Below are positions 13,601-22,512 of a stretch of 43,869 nucleotides of DNA, one piece after another. Both the position numbers and the translations under genes were made by a program. The notes below the pieces were generated by a model. The model worked only from the letters and a program-made list of their open reading frames with translations. It was not told where the DNA came from and ran no database searches. Numbering within the stretch: the first letter of the stretch is position 1; every line of letters starts with the position of its first letter. Source of the DNA: a virus; IMG/VR virus record IMGVR_UViG_3300046804_001094, positions 1 to 43,869 of that record, one strand, 5' to 3'.

Positions 13601-15693
13601 GATATTTTGGTGGCAATGTTTCTGCTGGTATTGTTGGCGGTCTTGGTGCTAGACTAAACGTACAACCTGGTGGGGCATCAGTTGTTGCTGCCATAATTCG
13701 TGGAGCAGCAAGTCAGTCTGCAAATCTAACTGAATGGCAGGATTCAAGCGGAAATATTTTATCCGCAATAACTAGTACTGGCTTAATTCTTGCATCTAAT
13801 GGTATAAGAGTGACAGGAATTCAAGGAACGGACAGTTTAACTGCCATCAATTTATCAACTGGTAGAAATGTGCAACTTGCTGGAAATACATCCTCTCATG
13901 GTGGTGGTTCTGGAATAGTAGGAATTACAAATGCGACTGTTGTTCCATCATCCAACCCAACTGGTGGTGGAGTTCTTTATGTAGATACTGGTGCACTCAA
14001 ATACCGTGGAACTTCAGGGTCAGCACAAAATCTAGTATCTGCTGATGGAACAATAAACTTTAATGGAGACGTAAACGCCTCTGGATATCTTAAATCAAAT
14101 AACTCCTCTGGTGACGAAGGTGGAGAAATATTCCTCAGTAAATCAGTTACAAATACCACCATCACTAATGGAGTGACAATTGACGTATATCAAAACAAAC
14201 TTAGATTCTTTGAACAGGGTGGAACTGCTCGTGGTTATTATATAGATATTACTACAGGTGGAGCAGGAGTTGCTACAAATCTAGTTGGTAGCGGTTCTTA
14301 TACTTTGCCAACAGCATCTACAACTGTACTTGGTGGTGTCAAATTAAATTCAGATACCGTGCAAACTACAGCGGCTAACGCTGTCTCATCTACCGCATCA
14401 AGAACTTATGGTATTCAGTTAGACGGTTCTGGACAGATGGTTACAAACGTACCTTGGACAGATACTGTTTATACTTTGCCAACTGCTTCTGCGACAGTTT
14501 TGGGCGGTATCAAGGTTGGAACCAATCTATCCATCGATGGTTCTGGTGTTTTATCTTCAACAGATACCAATACTACATACACCCTGAGTAGCGGAACTAA
14601 CAATGGAACGCTAAAGTTAACCCCATCTTCTGGAGTTGCTCAAGATAACGTTGCGGTTACTGGACTAGGAACTGCTGCTTATACAGCATCAACCGCCTAT
14701 GCAGCCGCTTCTCATACACACGCTGGAACAGACATTACATCTGGAACCATTGGTATCTCATATATACCAACAGGAACTACTGGAACGACAGTTGCATTGG
14801 GTAACCATGTGCATGGTAATATTACAAACACTGGAACACTGTCTACGTCCGTTACCGCAACCAACCCAGTTAAAGTTGTTATTACAGATTCTGGAAATGC
14901 TATTGGAACTCTTGCAACAACTGGTGCATCTGGAACAACCTTCCTTCGTGGAGACGGTACTTGGGCAACACCATCAGCATCATTTACAGGTGGAACACTA
15001 ACAGGTAATCTAACTTTAGCGGTTGGAACATCATCCTTAAACCCACTGGTATTCCAAGCAAATACTAGCACTCCAGCAACAACATCTGGTCAGGCTGACT
15101 ATGACGGAACAGTATTCTACAAAACAGCAAATACAAATCCTGGTAGAGCACTAGACGTTCAAACTTATTATTATGTTGGAACTTGGACTCCTGATTTTAC
15201 TTCATCTACCACTGCTCAAAGTTTTTTAGGTGGTGGAACCGTTGGCATTACCTTGGCTGCTGGAACAACCTATGAGTATGAGTTTCATGCCAAAGTAAAG
15301 TTTCAAATTATTGGAACTGCTAATGCTGCTTCTGGGGCGTATTCAATAGTCAAAACTGGTACCGCCACAACTGTTTTTGACACAGTATTGGAATACGGAA
15401 ACAACACAACAGGTTTTACTACCGCAACTACGCTATCTATGGTGTCAAACTCTGGTGCATCATTGACTTTCTCGCCAAATACTACAACTGGTTCAAGGTT
15501 CTCATTTTTGAGAGTAAAAGGTCTTATTCGTGTAACTGGTTCGGGAACAGCAAAAATCTATCCAGCCTTGACCCCATCTGCTTTGATGACAAATAGCGAC
15601 CCCAATTTTTCAACCTGGGATGTTTCTGGAATTATCTTTAAACTAATTCCTATCGGCAATGGAACAGTAACGACAGTAGGTGCTATAGCATAA
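10633..15693 (+). CDS. Long tail fibre protein with repeats (1686 aa)
   Basis: The middle (about residues 350-1050) carries seven copies of a 30-40-residue repeat of the form RGA-SQ-A-LQ-WQ, each followed by an 'ITSAG' strand. The C-terminal third has LGGVK-type repeats (YTLPTASTTVLGG, YTLPTASATVLGG) and two His pairs, SHTH and NHVH near residues 1358 and 1389, like the metal-binding HxH of phage fibre tips. LRGDGTWATP is also a known fibre signature. It likely forms a trimeric fibre for host binding. TAATG coupling at both ends. Confidence 0.8.
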   Translation: MTRINPYLYIDETNLAKLSTTNTFTGNQIWNNSVNLGPGLNASVGFEIGYTGGSATTPYIDFHSGATAVDFDSRIIASGGNGTSGNGTLSYTAGAHNFVGAITSQNSITGQAGLALSGASSPLTLNGSTGTTGQVLTSAGAGTTPTWSSSFVSTSASYFAGHHPEGRIMYNSYLTNDFANARLRGSTITITQNGSAYSVSNADIDAMFDGTASFWNISPTSSFTFPLVISFTLPRTLTYGTWLGIGFGNSGWRANSVKIEVFSLDSSSWVTLLDTTTNTSEDVYVAASGITNGNATGISQVRYTLANPASSQLRIAHIWGYNFASDMWSTTMMPRAGGSFYGPISATTLSDAIVMSVRGAASGGASIQTADLQRWQTWDGTTTTTRARIDSGGNLKATNVATLNSIGQMAESNSGALFVMGRATAQASSPGLNTGTLYFRDGTTSGTLRLATRTGASGIEETIVDNLSSTGSTAGAQFTGAGGVRTAGIINANSSQYGNTLLFAAPASTTYYLLATLPTSSAGTYDHIQIDGVGGGWGYTDYSTYSFTFANRNGFSWNYKLSNRDVMANFKLRAYSQVDGSVQIWASGEATAFLKFAYNISSAQNVTTVTNPVSTTTAPSGTVVFDSSNTATYPPVQSIYGGISIFNTTTGTTPLLVRGVSGQTADLVKIQNNTPTDLFTISSAGLITAKVVSNAANQSRGIMLSNTSDLWQSGLYLKSDGSGNPRLSLLAPTGGLGEAVSIDAAAKVGVGNISPTAQLDVVSQSSTRIGQIIRGASGQASSLQEWQDSSSTVLTSITSAGNLNTGQIRSGTTSGLAQITGISGSASTIGMIIRGASGQTANLQQWQNNSGTILSGVTTTGRIYFGGAPISNSNSQAAGISAYADSTTVTPIVVQGTASQSANLQEWQTSDGSVVGAINNVGGFSTTNRLAVGFSGVVLGTKAIVQPGVATDVGAIIRGATSQSADLQQWQSWDGTTASTVAYISSAGSGYFGGNVSAGIVGGLGARLNVQPGGASVVAAIIRGAASQSANLTEWQDSSGNILSAITSTGLILASNGIRVTGIQGTDSLTAINLSTGRNVQLAGNTSSHGGGSGIVGITNATVVPSSNPTGGGVLYVDTGALKYRGTSGSAQNLVSADGTINFNGDVNASGYLKSNNSSGDEGGEIFLSKSVTNTTITNGVTIDVYQNKLRFFEQGGTARGYYIDITTGGAGVATNLVGSGSYTLPTASTTVLGGVKLNSDTVQTTAANAVSSTASRTYGIQLDGSGQMVTNVPWTDTVYTLPTASATVLGGIKVGTNLSIDGSGVLSSTDTNTTYTLSSGTNNGTLKLTPSSGVAQDNVAVTGLGTAAYTASTAYAAASHTHAGTDITSGTIGISYIPTGTTGTTVALGNHVHGNITNTGTLSTSVTATNPVKVVITDSGNAIGTLATTGASGTTFLRGDGTWATPSASFTGGTLTGNLTLAVGTSSLNPLVFQANTSTPATTSGQADYDGTVFYKTANTNPGRALDVQTYYYVGTWTPDFTSSTTAQSFLGGGTVGITLAAGTTYEYEFHAKVKFQIIGTANAASGAYSIVKTGTATTVFDTVLEYGNNTTGFTTATTLSMVSNSGASLTFSPNTTTGSRFSFLRVKGLIRVTGSGTAKIYPALTPSALMTNSDPNFSTWDVSGIIFKLIPIGNGTVTTVGAIA

Positions 15694-15821
15694 TGAATGA
15701 AATAAAAAAACTACTAGATGAGTGGAAAGAAGAAGGTTTATTAAACCCAGATGCTTTACAAAAAGCATATGAAGCAATCTTATTACTCATTGAAGAAGTA
15801 GAAAACCTTAAAAATAAATAG
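15693..15821 (+). CDS. Helical mini-protein after the fibre gene (42 aa)
   Basis: The frame begins MNEIKKLLDEW and ends ENLKNK. It is charged and helical, and its ATG overlaps the fibre stop (TAATG). This placement fits a fibre-assembly chaperone or a small subunit, but no family is recognised. Its TAG stop is shared with the start of the reductase promoter region. Confidence 0.6.
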   Translation: MNEIKKLLDEWKEEGLLNPDALQKAYEAILLLIEEVENLKNK

Positions 15822-15824
15822 TGT

Positions 15825-15852
15825 TTGACAAATCCTAAAACTGTGGTATAAT
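15825..15852 (+). promoter_or_regulatory. Full sigma-70-type promoter for the reductase
   Basis: TTGACA, 16 bases, TATAAT with an upstream TGG. This is the best canonical promoter in the window. The leader has GGAAAGGTGG before ATG 15887. Confidence 0.8.
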
Positions 15853-15867
15853 TTATACATCACAGTT
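15839..15867. promoter_or_regulatory. Long palindrome over the reductase -10 box
   Basis: AACTGTG (15839-15845) and CACAGTT (15861-15867) flank a perfect inner palindrome GTATAA-T-TTATAC (15846-15858). A regulator could bind here, or the leader RNA could fold. It does not match the NrdR box as I know it. Confidence 0.5.
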
Positions 15868-15886
15868 ATGGAAAGGTGGAAACACT

Positions 15887-17926
15887 ATGTCGGAATTTTT
15901 TTCTTTTACACTCCCAACAGACTTTGTAGAAAAGTACAAATCGTTGGAATCACCCTTTGGATTCGTGGATGCAGGTGGCAACGCACTAGGTGAAATTACC
16001 TTTGTTCGCACTTACTCACGAGTCAAAGAAGACGGAACCAAAGAACGCTGGTACGAAGTTGTACGCAGAGTTATTGAAGGTATGTATTCTGTCCAGAAAA
16101 ACCATGCAAAGGAGAATCGTCTCCCATGGAATGATTACAAGGCACAGAAGTCAGCACAAGAAGCATTTGACCGTATGTTCAATCTAAAATGGACACCTCC
16201 AGGTCGTGGAATGTGGACATTCGGTACCCCACTAACAATGGAGAAGCGTAATTCAGCGGCTCTGCAGAATTGTGCGATGGTATCTACAAAAGACCTAGAC
16301 AAGAATGACCCAGGTGCCCTATTTGCATGGGTAATGGATGCTCTTATGCTAGGTATTGGTGTTGGTTTTGATACCCTTGGAAAAGACAAGAACTTTGGTA
16401 TCTATGAGCCAACTGAGCCAGAAGTTACTTATGTTATCCCTGACACTCGTGAAGGATGGGTAGAAGCAACTCGCTTGCTAATCAACTCATATCTTCGTGC
16501 AGGTCAGAATATTCAGAAATTTGATTATTCAGAGATTCGTCCAGAAGGTGCTCCAATTAAGGGATTTGGTGGAGTTGCATCTGGACCAGCACCACTAATC
16601 AAACTACACGAAAAGATTTCTCATGTTCTAGGTTCTAGAGCAGGAGAGACACTAGATGCTCGTGCCATTGTTGACCTAGTTAACCTTATTGGCACTTGTG
16701 TGGTATCTGGTAACGTCAGACGTTCTGCCACCCTTGCTTTGGGGGCAGAAGGAGACGATGACTTCCTAAACCTAAAGAATCCAGAAGTATTCCCTGAGCG
16801 TAACTCTTATGACCCAGAGAATCCTGGATGGGCTTGGATGTCAAACAATTCAGTTTCTGCAACTGTTGGCATGGATTACTCAAAATATGTTGACCGAATT
16901 GCTGACAATGGAGAGCCAGGTTTTATCTGGCTAGATGTTGCTAGAAACTATGGTCGTTTGGCTGATGCTCCAGATGGAAAGGATTTCCGTGTTATGGGAT
17001 TCAATCCATGTGCAGAACAGCCATTGGAATCATATGAACTATGTACACTTGTAGAGGTTCACCTAAATCGTCACGATTCAAAGGAAGACTTCTTGCGTAC
17101 ATTGAAGTTTGCCTATTTGTATGGTAAGACAGTTACTCTTCTTCCTACACACTGGCAACAGACCAACGGTATCATGCAGAGAAACCGTAGAATCGGAACA
17201 TCTCTAACTGGTATCGCATCATTTGCTGATGAGCATGGTCTTCCAACTGTCCGTCAATGGATGGATGAGGGCTATAAAAAGATTCGCTTCTATGACAATA
17301 AGTATTCAGAGTGGCTATGTGTTCGTGAATCAATTCGTGTAACCACAGTTAAGCCATCTGGTTCTGTGTCAATTCTTTCTGGTGCTACCCCTGGTGTTCA
17401 CTGGGGTCCAGGCGGAAAGTTCTATCTAAGAGCAATCCGCTTTAGCAACCAAGACCCAATGCTTCATTTATTTAAAGCAGCAGGGTACAAGATTGAAGCA
17501 GACCTTGTATCAGCAAATACTTCCGTAGTCTATTTCCCAATTGCATCTGGACACAAGAGAGCAGAAAAGGATGTCACTCTATTCGAGAAGACAGCACTTG
17601 CTGCTACCGCCCAGAAGTATTGGTCAGACAACGGAGTTTCCGTAACCCTGTCATTTGACAAGGAAAAGGAAACACAGCATATCACTTCTGTTCTAAATAT
17701 GTATGAGGGTCAGTTAAAGGCTGTATCGTTCCTATCAATGGGCAATGATGTCTACCCACAGCAACCATATACAGAAATTACAGAAGAAGATTATGACTAC
17801 TACATTGGTAGATTGGCAAAGATTGATTTCTCTGCTATCTATGATGGTGTAGATAATCTGGAAGCACAAGGCGAAGCCTACTGTACCACCGATTACTGTG
17901 AAATCAAGATTCCAGATAAAAACTAA
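15887..17926 (+). CDS. nrdJ: AdoCbl-dependent ribonucleoside-triphosphate reductase, monomeric class II (679 aa)
   Basis: This enzyme turns ribonucleotides into deoxyribonucleotides using adenosylcobalamin. Its length is close to the Lactobacillus leichmannii enzyme (about 740). Visible active-site elements are NPCAE (Asn373, Cys375, Glu377), the redox pair Cys129 and Cys386 (Cys386 is 11 residues after Cys375, as in that enzyme), and the C-terminal pair Cys666 and Cys671. TVKPSGSVSILSG is also conserved. It has its own promoter and terminator among late genes and would supply dNTPs during infection. Confidence 0.93.
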   Translation: MSEFFSFTLPTDFVEKYKSLESPFGFVDAGGNALGEITFVRTYSRVKEDGTKERWYEVVRRVIEGMYSVQKNHAKENRLPWNDYKAQKSAQEAFDRMFNLKWTPPGRGMWTFGTPLTMEKRNSAALQNCAMVSTKDLDKNDPGALFAWVMDALMLGIGVGFDTLGKDKNFGIYEPTEPEVTYVIPDTREGWVEATRLLINSYLRAGQNIQKFDYSEIRPEGAPIKGFGGVASGPAPLIKLHEKISHVLGSRAGETLDARAIVDLVNLIGTCVVSGNVRRSATLALGAEGDDDFLNLKNPEVFPERNSYDPENPGWAWMSNNSVSATVGMDYSKYVDRIADNGEPGFIWLDVARNYGRLADAPDGKDFRVMGFNPCAEQPLESYELCTLVEVHLNRHDSKEDFLRTLKFAYLYGKTVTLLPTHWQQTNGIMQRNRRIGTSLTGIASFADEHGLPTVRQWMDEGYKKIRFYDNKYSEWLCVRESIRVTTVKPSGSVSILSGATPGVHWGPGGKFYLRAIRFSNQDPMLHLFKAAGYKIEADLVSANTSVVYFPIASGHKRAEKDVTLFEKTALAATAQKYWSDNGVSVTLSFDKEKETQHITSVLNMYEGQLKAVSFLSMGNDVYPQQPYTEITEEDYDYYIGRLAKIDFSAIYDGVDNLEAQGEAYCTTDYCEIKIPDKN

Positions 17927-17935
17927 ATAGATGAG

Positions 17936-17969
17936 ATGCCCTGTCGTTAGTTCGGCAGGGCATTTTCTT
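17936..17969 (+). terminator. Intrinsic terminator after the reductase
   Basis: ATGCCCTGTCG pairs with CGGCAGGGCAT (one G-T pair) around a 6-base loop, followed by TTTTCTT. Confidence 0.85.
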
Positions 17970-17975
17970 ATGTGG

Positions 17976-17981
17976 TAGAAT
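17976..17981 (+). promoter_or_regulatory. Leaderless -10 promoter
   Basis: TGGTAGAAT ends seven bases before ATG 17989, directly after the reductase terminator. Confidence 0.6.
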
Positions 17982-17988
17982 AGATTAT

Positions 17989-20900
17989 ATGTCCACTTCA
18001 TCTAATTCCTATGCAGAAAAAATTCTAGCAGAACATCCACTAGCCATGTGGTCATTAGATGACCAATCATACTTTCTATCTCAAATATCAGAATCGGATA
18101 GGCAAATATCTACATGGACAGGTTCTGGCGGTAGTGCAACTACAGTTACGGATACCTCGGCACCATTTTCATCAAGTTATGTAACAAGAATTACTGGTTC
18201 TGCAACACCAGTTTATGGTGCAAATGCTAGAGTTTATCTTGCATCAACATCGACATTTTCTAGCAATACTTTTACAATATCATTTTATTTAAAAACTCAA
18301 TATGTCACAGAGATTTCTGCTGGATATGGAAATGGAAATATAGCAAATATAAGTACTGTAACCTGGTCGGAAGTATCTAGAGCAATTCCAGCACAAACAC
18401 CAACAGGTACTACGAATATTTCAATATCTGTAGGTGCTGGTAGCAATTATATAGTTGGAGAATATGTAAATATTTCTGGAGTAACACCAACAGCATATAA
18501 TGGAAATTGGCAGGTTCAGGCTGGAAGTTCTGGAAGTACGCTGATTGTAAACATCGGTTATAATCCTGGTGCAATAACAAATAGTTCTGGATTGGCAAAA
18601 CAAAGATTTTTACAATTTACAACATCATCTAATCACGGTTTTTCTGCTGGAGATTATGTAGAAATTTCTGGAGTAACTCCAGATAATTATGATGGTAATG
18701 GAATAGTTTCTTCAACAGGTTTAACCACAAATAGTTTTAGATTGTACAATAATGTGTCAAATCAAGGTTCTGGCTCTGGCGGAACTGCAAGTAGCAATAA
18801 AACACAAAGTACTTATATTAATCCAGCAGATTATCCAATCGATTCATGGATTCCAATATCTTTTACCTTTAATGATAATGTATTTTCTCAAAAAATATTA
18901 TTGAGTTTTACATATTCCCAGACAAACCCACAATTTTTTGTTAATGGACTTACAATTGGAAAAGATTCTCAGCCATTTAATGGAGAGTCTTTAGGGCAAA
19001 CATCTATCACAATACCAGAAAATATAGCCACAACGCTAACAACTGCCATAGAAGCAAAATCTTATGGAACACAAGAGTATAGTGGATATTACATTTGTGA
19101 TTCTACAAATATATATGCAAAAAATTCTGGGGTATCGATGGCTTATGGCTCAGATACATCTATGAGAATCTATCCATATTCTACTGCTGGTCAGCCATCA
19201 TTTCTGTTTCCAGGATTTGGGATGCTTAATGACATAGGACGATATAAAACATTAACACTCCAGGCATTAATTAGGATAACAGCAAATAACTCTATCCCTA
19301 AAAGAATAATCGGACCATTGGCATCAACTGATGGAGTCTATATTACAAAAGATATCATAAGTTTGAAGATTGGAGATAGTATAGGTTCTTTCCATTTATC
19401 TGAAATGTATAGACCAATGATTTTGCAAATTAAGATAGGAAATGGATTTGCAAAACTATCCATTGACGGTGAGGAACTAATTTCTCTACAAATAGATAAT
19501 TCTACATTATCTTTGCCAGAAAAGTTAAATGGTTCTAGCAAAAATCAAGATTGGTTTGGCATTTATGCATACATAGATATTCCACTAATAGAGATTGGCT
19601 CATTGGCTATTTTTCCATATGAGTCTTCAGAGTCATTAGCAAAACTAAATCTTGTTTATGCTCAATCGGTAATACTTCCAACCATATCAAATTCTTCTTC
19701 TGGTCAAACAATATCTCCAGATTTTGCATTATCTAATTATGTTAATAATTATAATTATCCAAGTTTTCAAGCAAAATGGGAACAAGCAACAATATCAGAA
19801 AACTTAGACATTTTAGAAAATGGGGCACTTTCGGCAAAACAGTATACTAAGCCAGCACTAACAACATCACTATATGATTCATCAAAATTACTACTTGACC
19901 TATATGAGACATATGTGGCATCTGGAGAATCAAATACCTTCATAAATTTAAAACCATCAACTGTTGTTAGTGGTTCTGGTAGGTCTTGGTCAAGCAACCA
20001 AGGGTATTTATCAGTTAATTTATATGGAGATGCTGACTATTTGTCAAGTTGTATTTATGGTGTTTTTAAATCATTGGAAAGTTCTGCAACAGAACAAATA
20101 TTGTTGAAAATCAAGAATATTTTAAATAATAATTATTTTCAAGTATCAATAATCAATACCACCGTTTACTATAAATACAAGTATGCCAATGGAACAGAAA
20201 CACAGATTACAACAAAATCGATAACTCAAAATACAACTTTTGCAATAGGTTTTGACATACAAAAACTAATCCTTACCAACTCAGACTTATCTGATTTTTT
20301 CTCTAATAAAACAAATCTTCAAATCTTTATTGGTGGACAAGACACATTGCTAAATACCTTTAGTGGAAACATCTACAAGGTTGGTTTTTGCACAATAAGA
20401 AATTCAGTAGACATATCCTCATTGTTTGATTCAGGCGGAATACTTACAAATTCATCATCATATAGTTCTTTACTTTCAAAAATAGCATCATATACAGTTT
20501 ATAGTCTAAATGCTTTTGGAAAAATAAACCTAGACACAGGAACTACTGGTTACTGGCAAGATTATGTTCCACTTACAAAATTAGCAAAAACAGTAGTTAA
20601 TACATCTGGACAAGAATCAATTGCCCTAGACTTTGTTCAAATTAATCTAGATTATGAGGAACCAAGAAGTTATTCTTCTGGAAACTTTGTAACATCTGGA
20701 TTACCAATTAGAGGGTATGTAACCTTTCAAACATTATCGTCTGGAGCAAACAAAGACCTAACTAATTTCGGAACTACCCAATCAGCAAGTGCCACTAGAA
20801 CAATTAATGCATCAACATTCAGTGCTACAACAAAATATGAGTTTGTTAACGGAATGATTGTTTATCCACCAACAAATGTGGATATATCGACATTGGCGAT

Positions 20901-22098
20901 GGTTTTGCATTTAGACGTATCAACCGAGGCATCAACAATAAAACCAGCAAGAATTAGATTCCTACAGTTAGCGGCACAATCATTCAACAAAAATATGCCA
21001 AATAAATTGGGAACAAAGTATGCAGTCAATCTATATCCATATATTTATAATGTAGATGTTTCTAACACTGCACCAACACATCCATATGACTATAATTCTC
21101 AAAATCCATATTTGATGTATAAGCAAGCAAGTCCACACCTATATCTCACAAGGCATTCTGGATTTAGAGTTGTTGGAACGCTATCAAATGCCAATCAATC
21201 ATTTAATCATAGGGGAATTTATGCAGATATAGGGGACCTTTCTCCAGATAAAAAAATAACGTCTTTACAATTATCAATGTTAGCAGATTTTGAGTCATTT
21301 CCAACATCAAGTACAAATATTTTTGAAATAAAAACAAATTCTGTAAAAATTAATTTTACAATTCTGGCGGTAAATGGAGACACATCTAAGGCAGTAATCA
21401 GCACAGATTCCACAATACCATTAATTTATTACTTAAATGGTAGAAAGGTTGGTCTACCAGTTATACGGATAAATGAATGGAACACGCTTGGAATAAGTTT
21501 TATAGAGCCACTTGATATATCAAATAATAAAGGAAAAATATCTATAAAACATAATATGCTTATTAATGACATATCTTGTCATTATGCTAATCCAATAGAA
21601 CTTGACCAAAAATCTGAACCATTATTGTGGTCTCAAATAGATAATAATAAATGGAGAATTCCAGTGCCAATACAAACACCAACCAGGGTAGGTAATTCAA
21701 TTACTTTGACAACAACTGGAGACCATAACCTTGTTGTTGGAGAAAAACTAACATTTTACGATATTCAGCCATCAGACTACGGCTCTGGATTTGGTGGTTC
21801 AGCACTAAAGATTTCCAGGGTAAATACAAGTTCATCATTCACTTACGAGAATAGTAATGCTCCAACAACAGCAATCACTACTGCTGGAACCGTTGTTGGA
21901 ACTTGGGAATATGCAACAATTCCAAACTACTATGCACTGTATGGTAGCAGTCCAGACAGCATCTATGACCAATTTACTGGAAGAAATAAGATTATTATAG
22001 ATACTCAAATAGATAGCCCAGTTATGCAATTGAATGAGTATGAATATTTAGCATATATGGACATAGAAACTAACACTTTTATACTTGACATCAGGTAA
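17989..22098 (+). CDS. Large minor tail / LamG-like adhesin protein (1369 aa)
   Basis: The start (YAEKILAEHPLAMWSLDD) is typical of phage minor tail proteins with laminin-G-like lectin domains, and later parts keep long beta-rich lectin-like blocks. Three inserts resemble the small domain with VNISGVTPTAYNGNW (about residues 140-200, 205-265 and 1235-1305). The same domain occurs in the genes at 27104 and 40037. It is probably a tail adhesin. The GC content is low and codons are AT-ending, unlike the capsid gene. Confidence 0.65.
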   Translation: MSTSSNSYAEKILAEHPLAMWSLDDQSYFLSQISESDRQISTWTGSGGSATTVTDTSAPFSSSYVTRITGSATPVYGANARVYLASTSTFSSNTFTISFYLKTQYVTEISAGYGNGNIANISTVTWSEVSRAIPAQTPTGTTNISISVGAGSNYIVGEYVNISGVTPTAYNGNWQVQAGSSGSTLIVNIGYNPGAITNSSGLAKQRFLQFTTSSNHGFSAGDYVEISGVTPDNYDGNGIVSSTGLTTNSFRLYNNVSNQGSGSGGTASSNKTQSTYINPADYPIDSWIPISFTFNDNVFSQKILLSFTYSQTNPQFFVNGLTIGKDSQPFNGESLGQTSITIPENIATTLTTAIEAKSYGTQEYSGYYICDSTNIYAKNSGVSMAYGSDTSMRIYPYSTAGQPSFLFPGFGMLNDIGRYKTLTLQALIRITANNSIPKRIIGPLASTDGVYITKDIISLKIGDSIGSFHLSEMYRPMILQIKIGNGFAKLSIDGEELISLQIDNSTLSLPEKLNGSSKNQDWFGIYAYIDIPLIEIGSLAIFPYESSESLAKLNLVYAQSVILPTISNSSSGQTISPDFALSNYVNNYNYPSFQAKWEQATISENLDILENGALSAKQYTKPALTTSLYDSSKLLLDLYETYVASGESNTFINLKPSTVVSGSGRSWSSNQGYLSVNLYGDADYLSSCIYGVFKSLESSATEQILLKIKNILNNNYFQVSIINTTVYYKYKYANGTETQITTKSITQNTTFAIGFDIQKLILTNSDLSDFFSNKTNLQIFIGGQDTLLNTFSGNIYKVGFCTIRNSVDISSLFDSGGILTNSSSYSSLLSKIASYTVYSLNAFGKINLDTGTTGYWQDYVPLTKLAKTVVNTSGQESIALDFVQINLDYEEPRSYSSGNFVTSGLPIRGYVTFQTLSSGANKDLTNFGTTQSASATRTINASTFSATTKYEFVNGMIVYPPTNVDISTLAMVLHLDVSTEASTIKPARIRFLQLAAQSFNKNMPNKLGTKYAVNLYPYIYNVDVSNTAPTHPYDYNSQNPYLMYKQASPHLYLTRHSGFRVVGTLSNANQSFNHRGIYADIGDLSPDKKITSLQLSMLADFESFPTSSTNIFEIKTNSVKINFTILAVNGDTSKAVISTDSTIPLIYYLNGRKVGLPVIRINEWNTLGISFIEPLDISNNKGKISIKHNMLINDISCHYANPIELDQKSEPLLWSQIDNNKWRIPVPIQTPTRVGNSITLTTTGDHNLVVGEKLTFYDIQPSDYGSGFGGSALKISRVNTSSSFTYENSNAPTTAITTAGTVVGTWEYATIPNYYALYGSSPDSIYDQFTGRNKIIIDTQIDSPVMQLNEYEYLAYMDIETNTFILDIR

Positions 22099-22103
22099 TG
22101 TGG

Positions 22104-22109
22104 TATAAT
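22104..22109 (+). promoter_or_regulatory. Leaderless extended -10 promoter
   Basis: TGGTATAAT ends seven bases before ATG 22117. A TTGACA lies only 13 bases upstream, too close to act as a normal -35. Confidence 0.65.
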
Positions 22110-22116
22110 AGTGGTT

Positions 22117-22512
22117 ATGAATATAGACACTAACAAAGATATTGGTCCTGTCATGCCCAATCAAATTGGCAAAACAAAGATTTCCGTTATAGAAGAACCA
22201 TTCTCAGACTATGGAATTTATGTTTGGCAGTTGCGTTCTGGCAAGGTTTTGACAGATGACCATGGAAATGCCCTTAGCATTGACTCAATGCGTGATGACC
22301 AATCAAGAATTACCCTATTGCAGAAGGAAGCGTCTTGGCTTGGTTTCCCAGATGGTAGACCAATTTTTATGCCAAATGTTCGCAAGGTATCCGATGAAGA
22401 GTACTCAGAGCAACTAGACCGCATGGCTCAAGGATACATTCCATCGGAAACAGACCTTGGTGCAATTATTGATGCAAAGAAGACATTTGACAAATTTGGA
22501 AGTGATGACTAA
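22117..22512 (+). CDS. Hypothetical head-region protein (131 aa)
   Basis: The protein begins MNIDTNKDIGP and is acidic, with a conserved-looking core (WQLRSGKVLTDDHGNALSI). A GTG start at 22111 would add two residues, but the promoter spacing favours ATG 22117. Its stop overlaps the portal start, so it is translated with the portal. A terminase is often found in this place, but this protein has no ATPase or nuclease motif. Its role is unknown. Confidence 0.65.
   Translation: MNIDTNKDIGPVMPNQIGKTKISVIEEPFSDYGIYVWQLRSGKVLTDDHGNALSIDSMRDDQSRITLLQKEASWLGFPDGRPIFMPNVRKVSDEEYSEQLDRMAQGYIPSETDLGAIIDAKKTFDKFGSDD

Noticed and set aside
15839-15867. NrdR box before the reductase
   Set aside because: The palindrome does not match the known NrdR consensus as I recall it, and NrdR boxes usually come in pairs.
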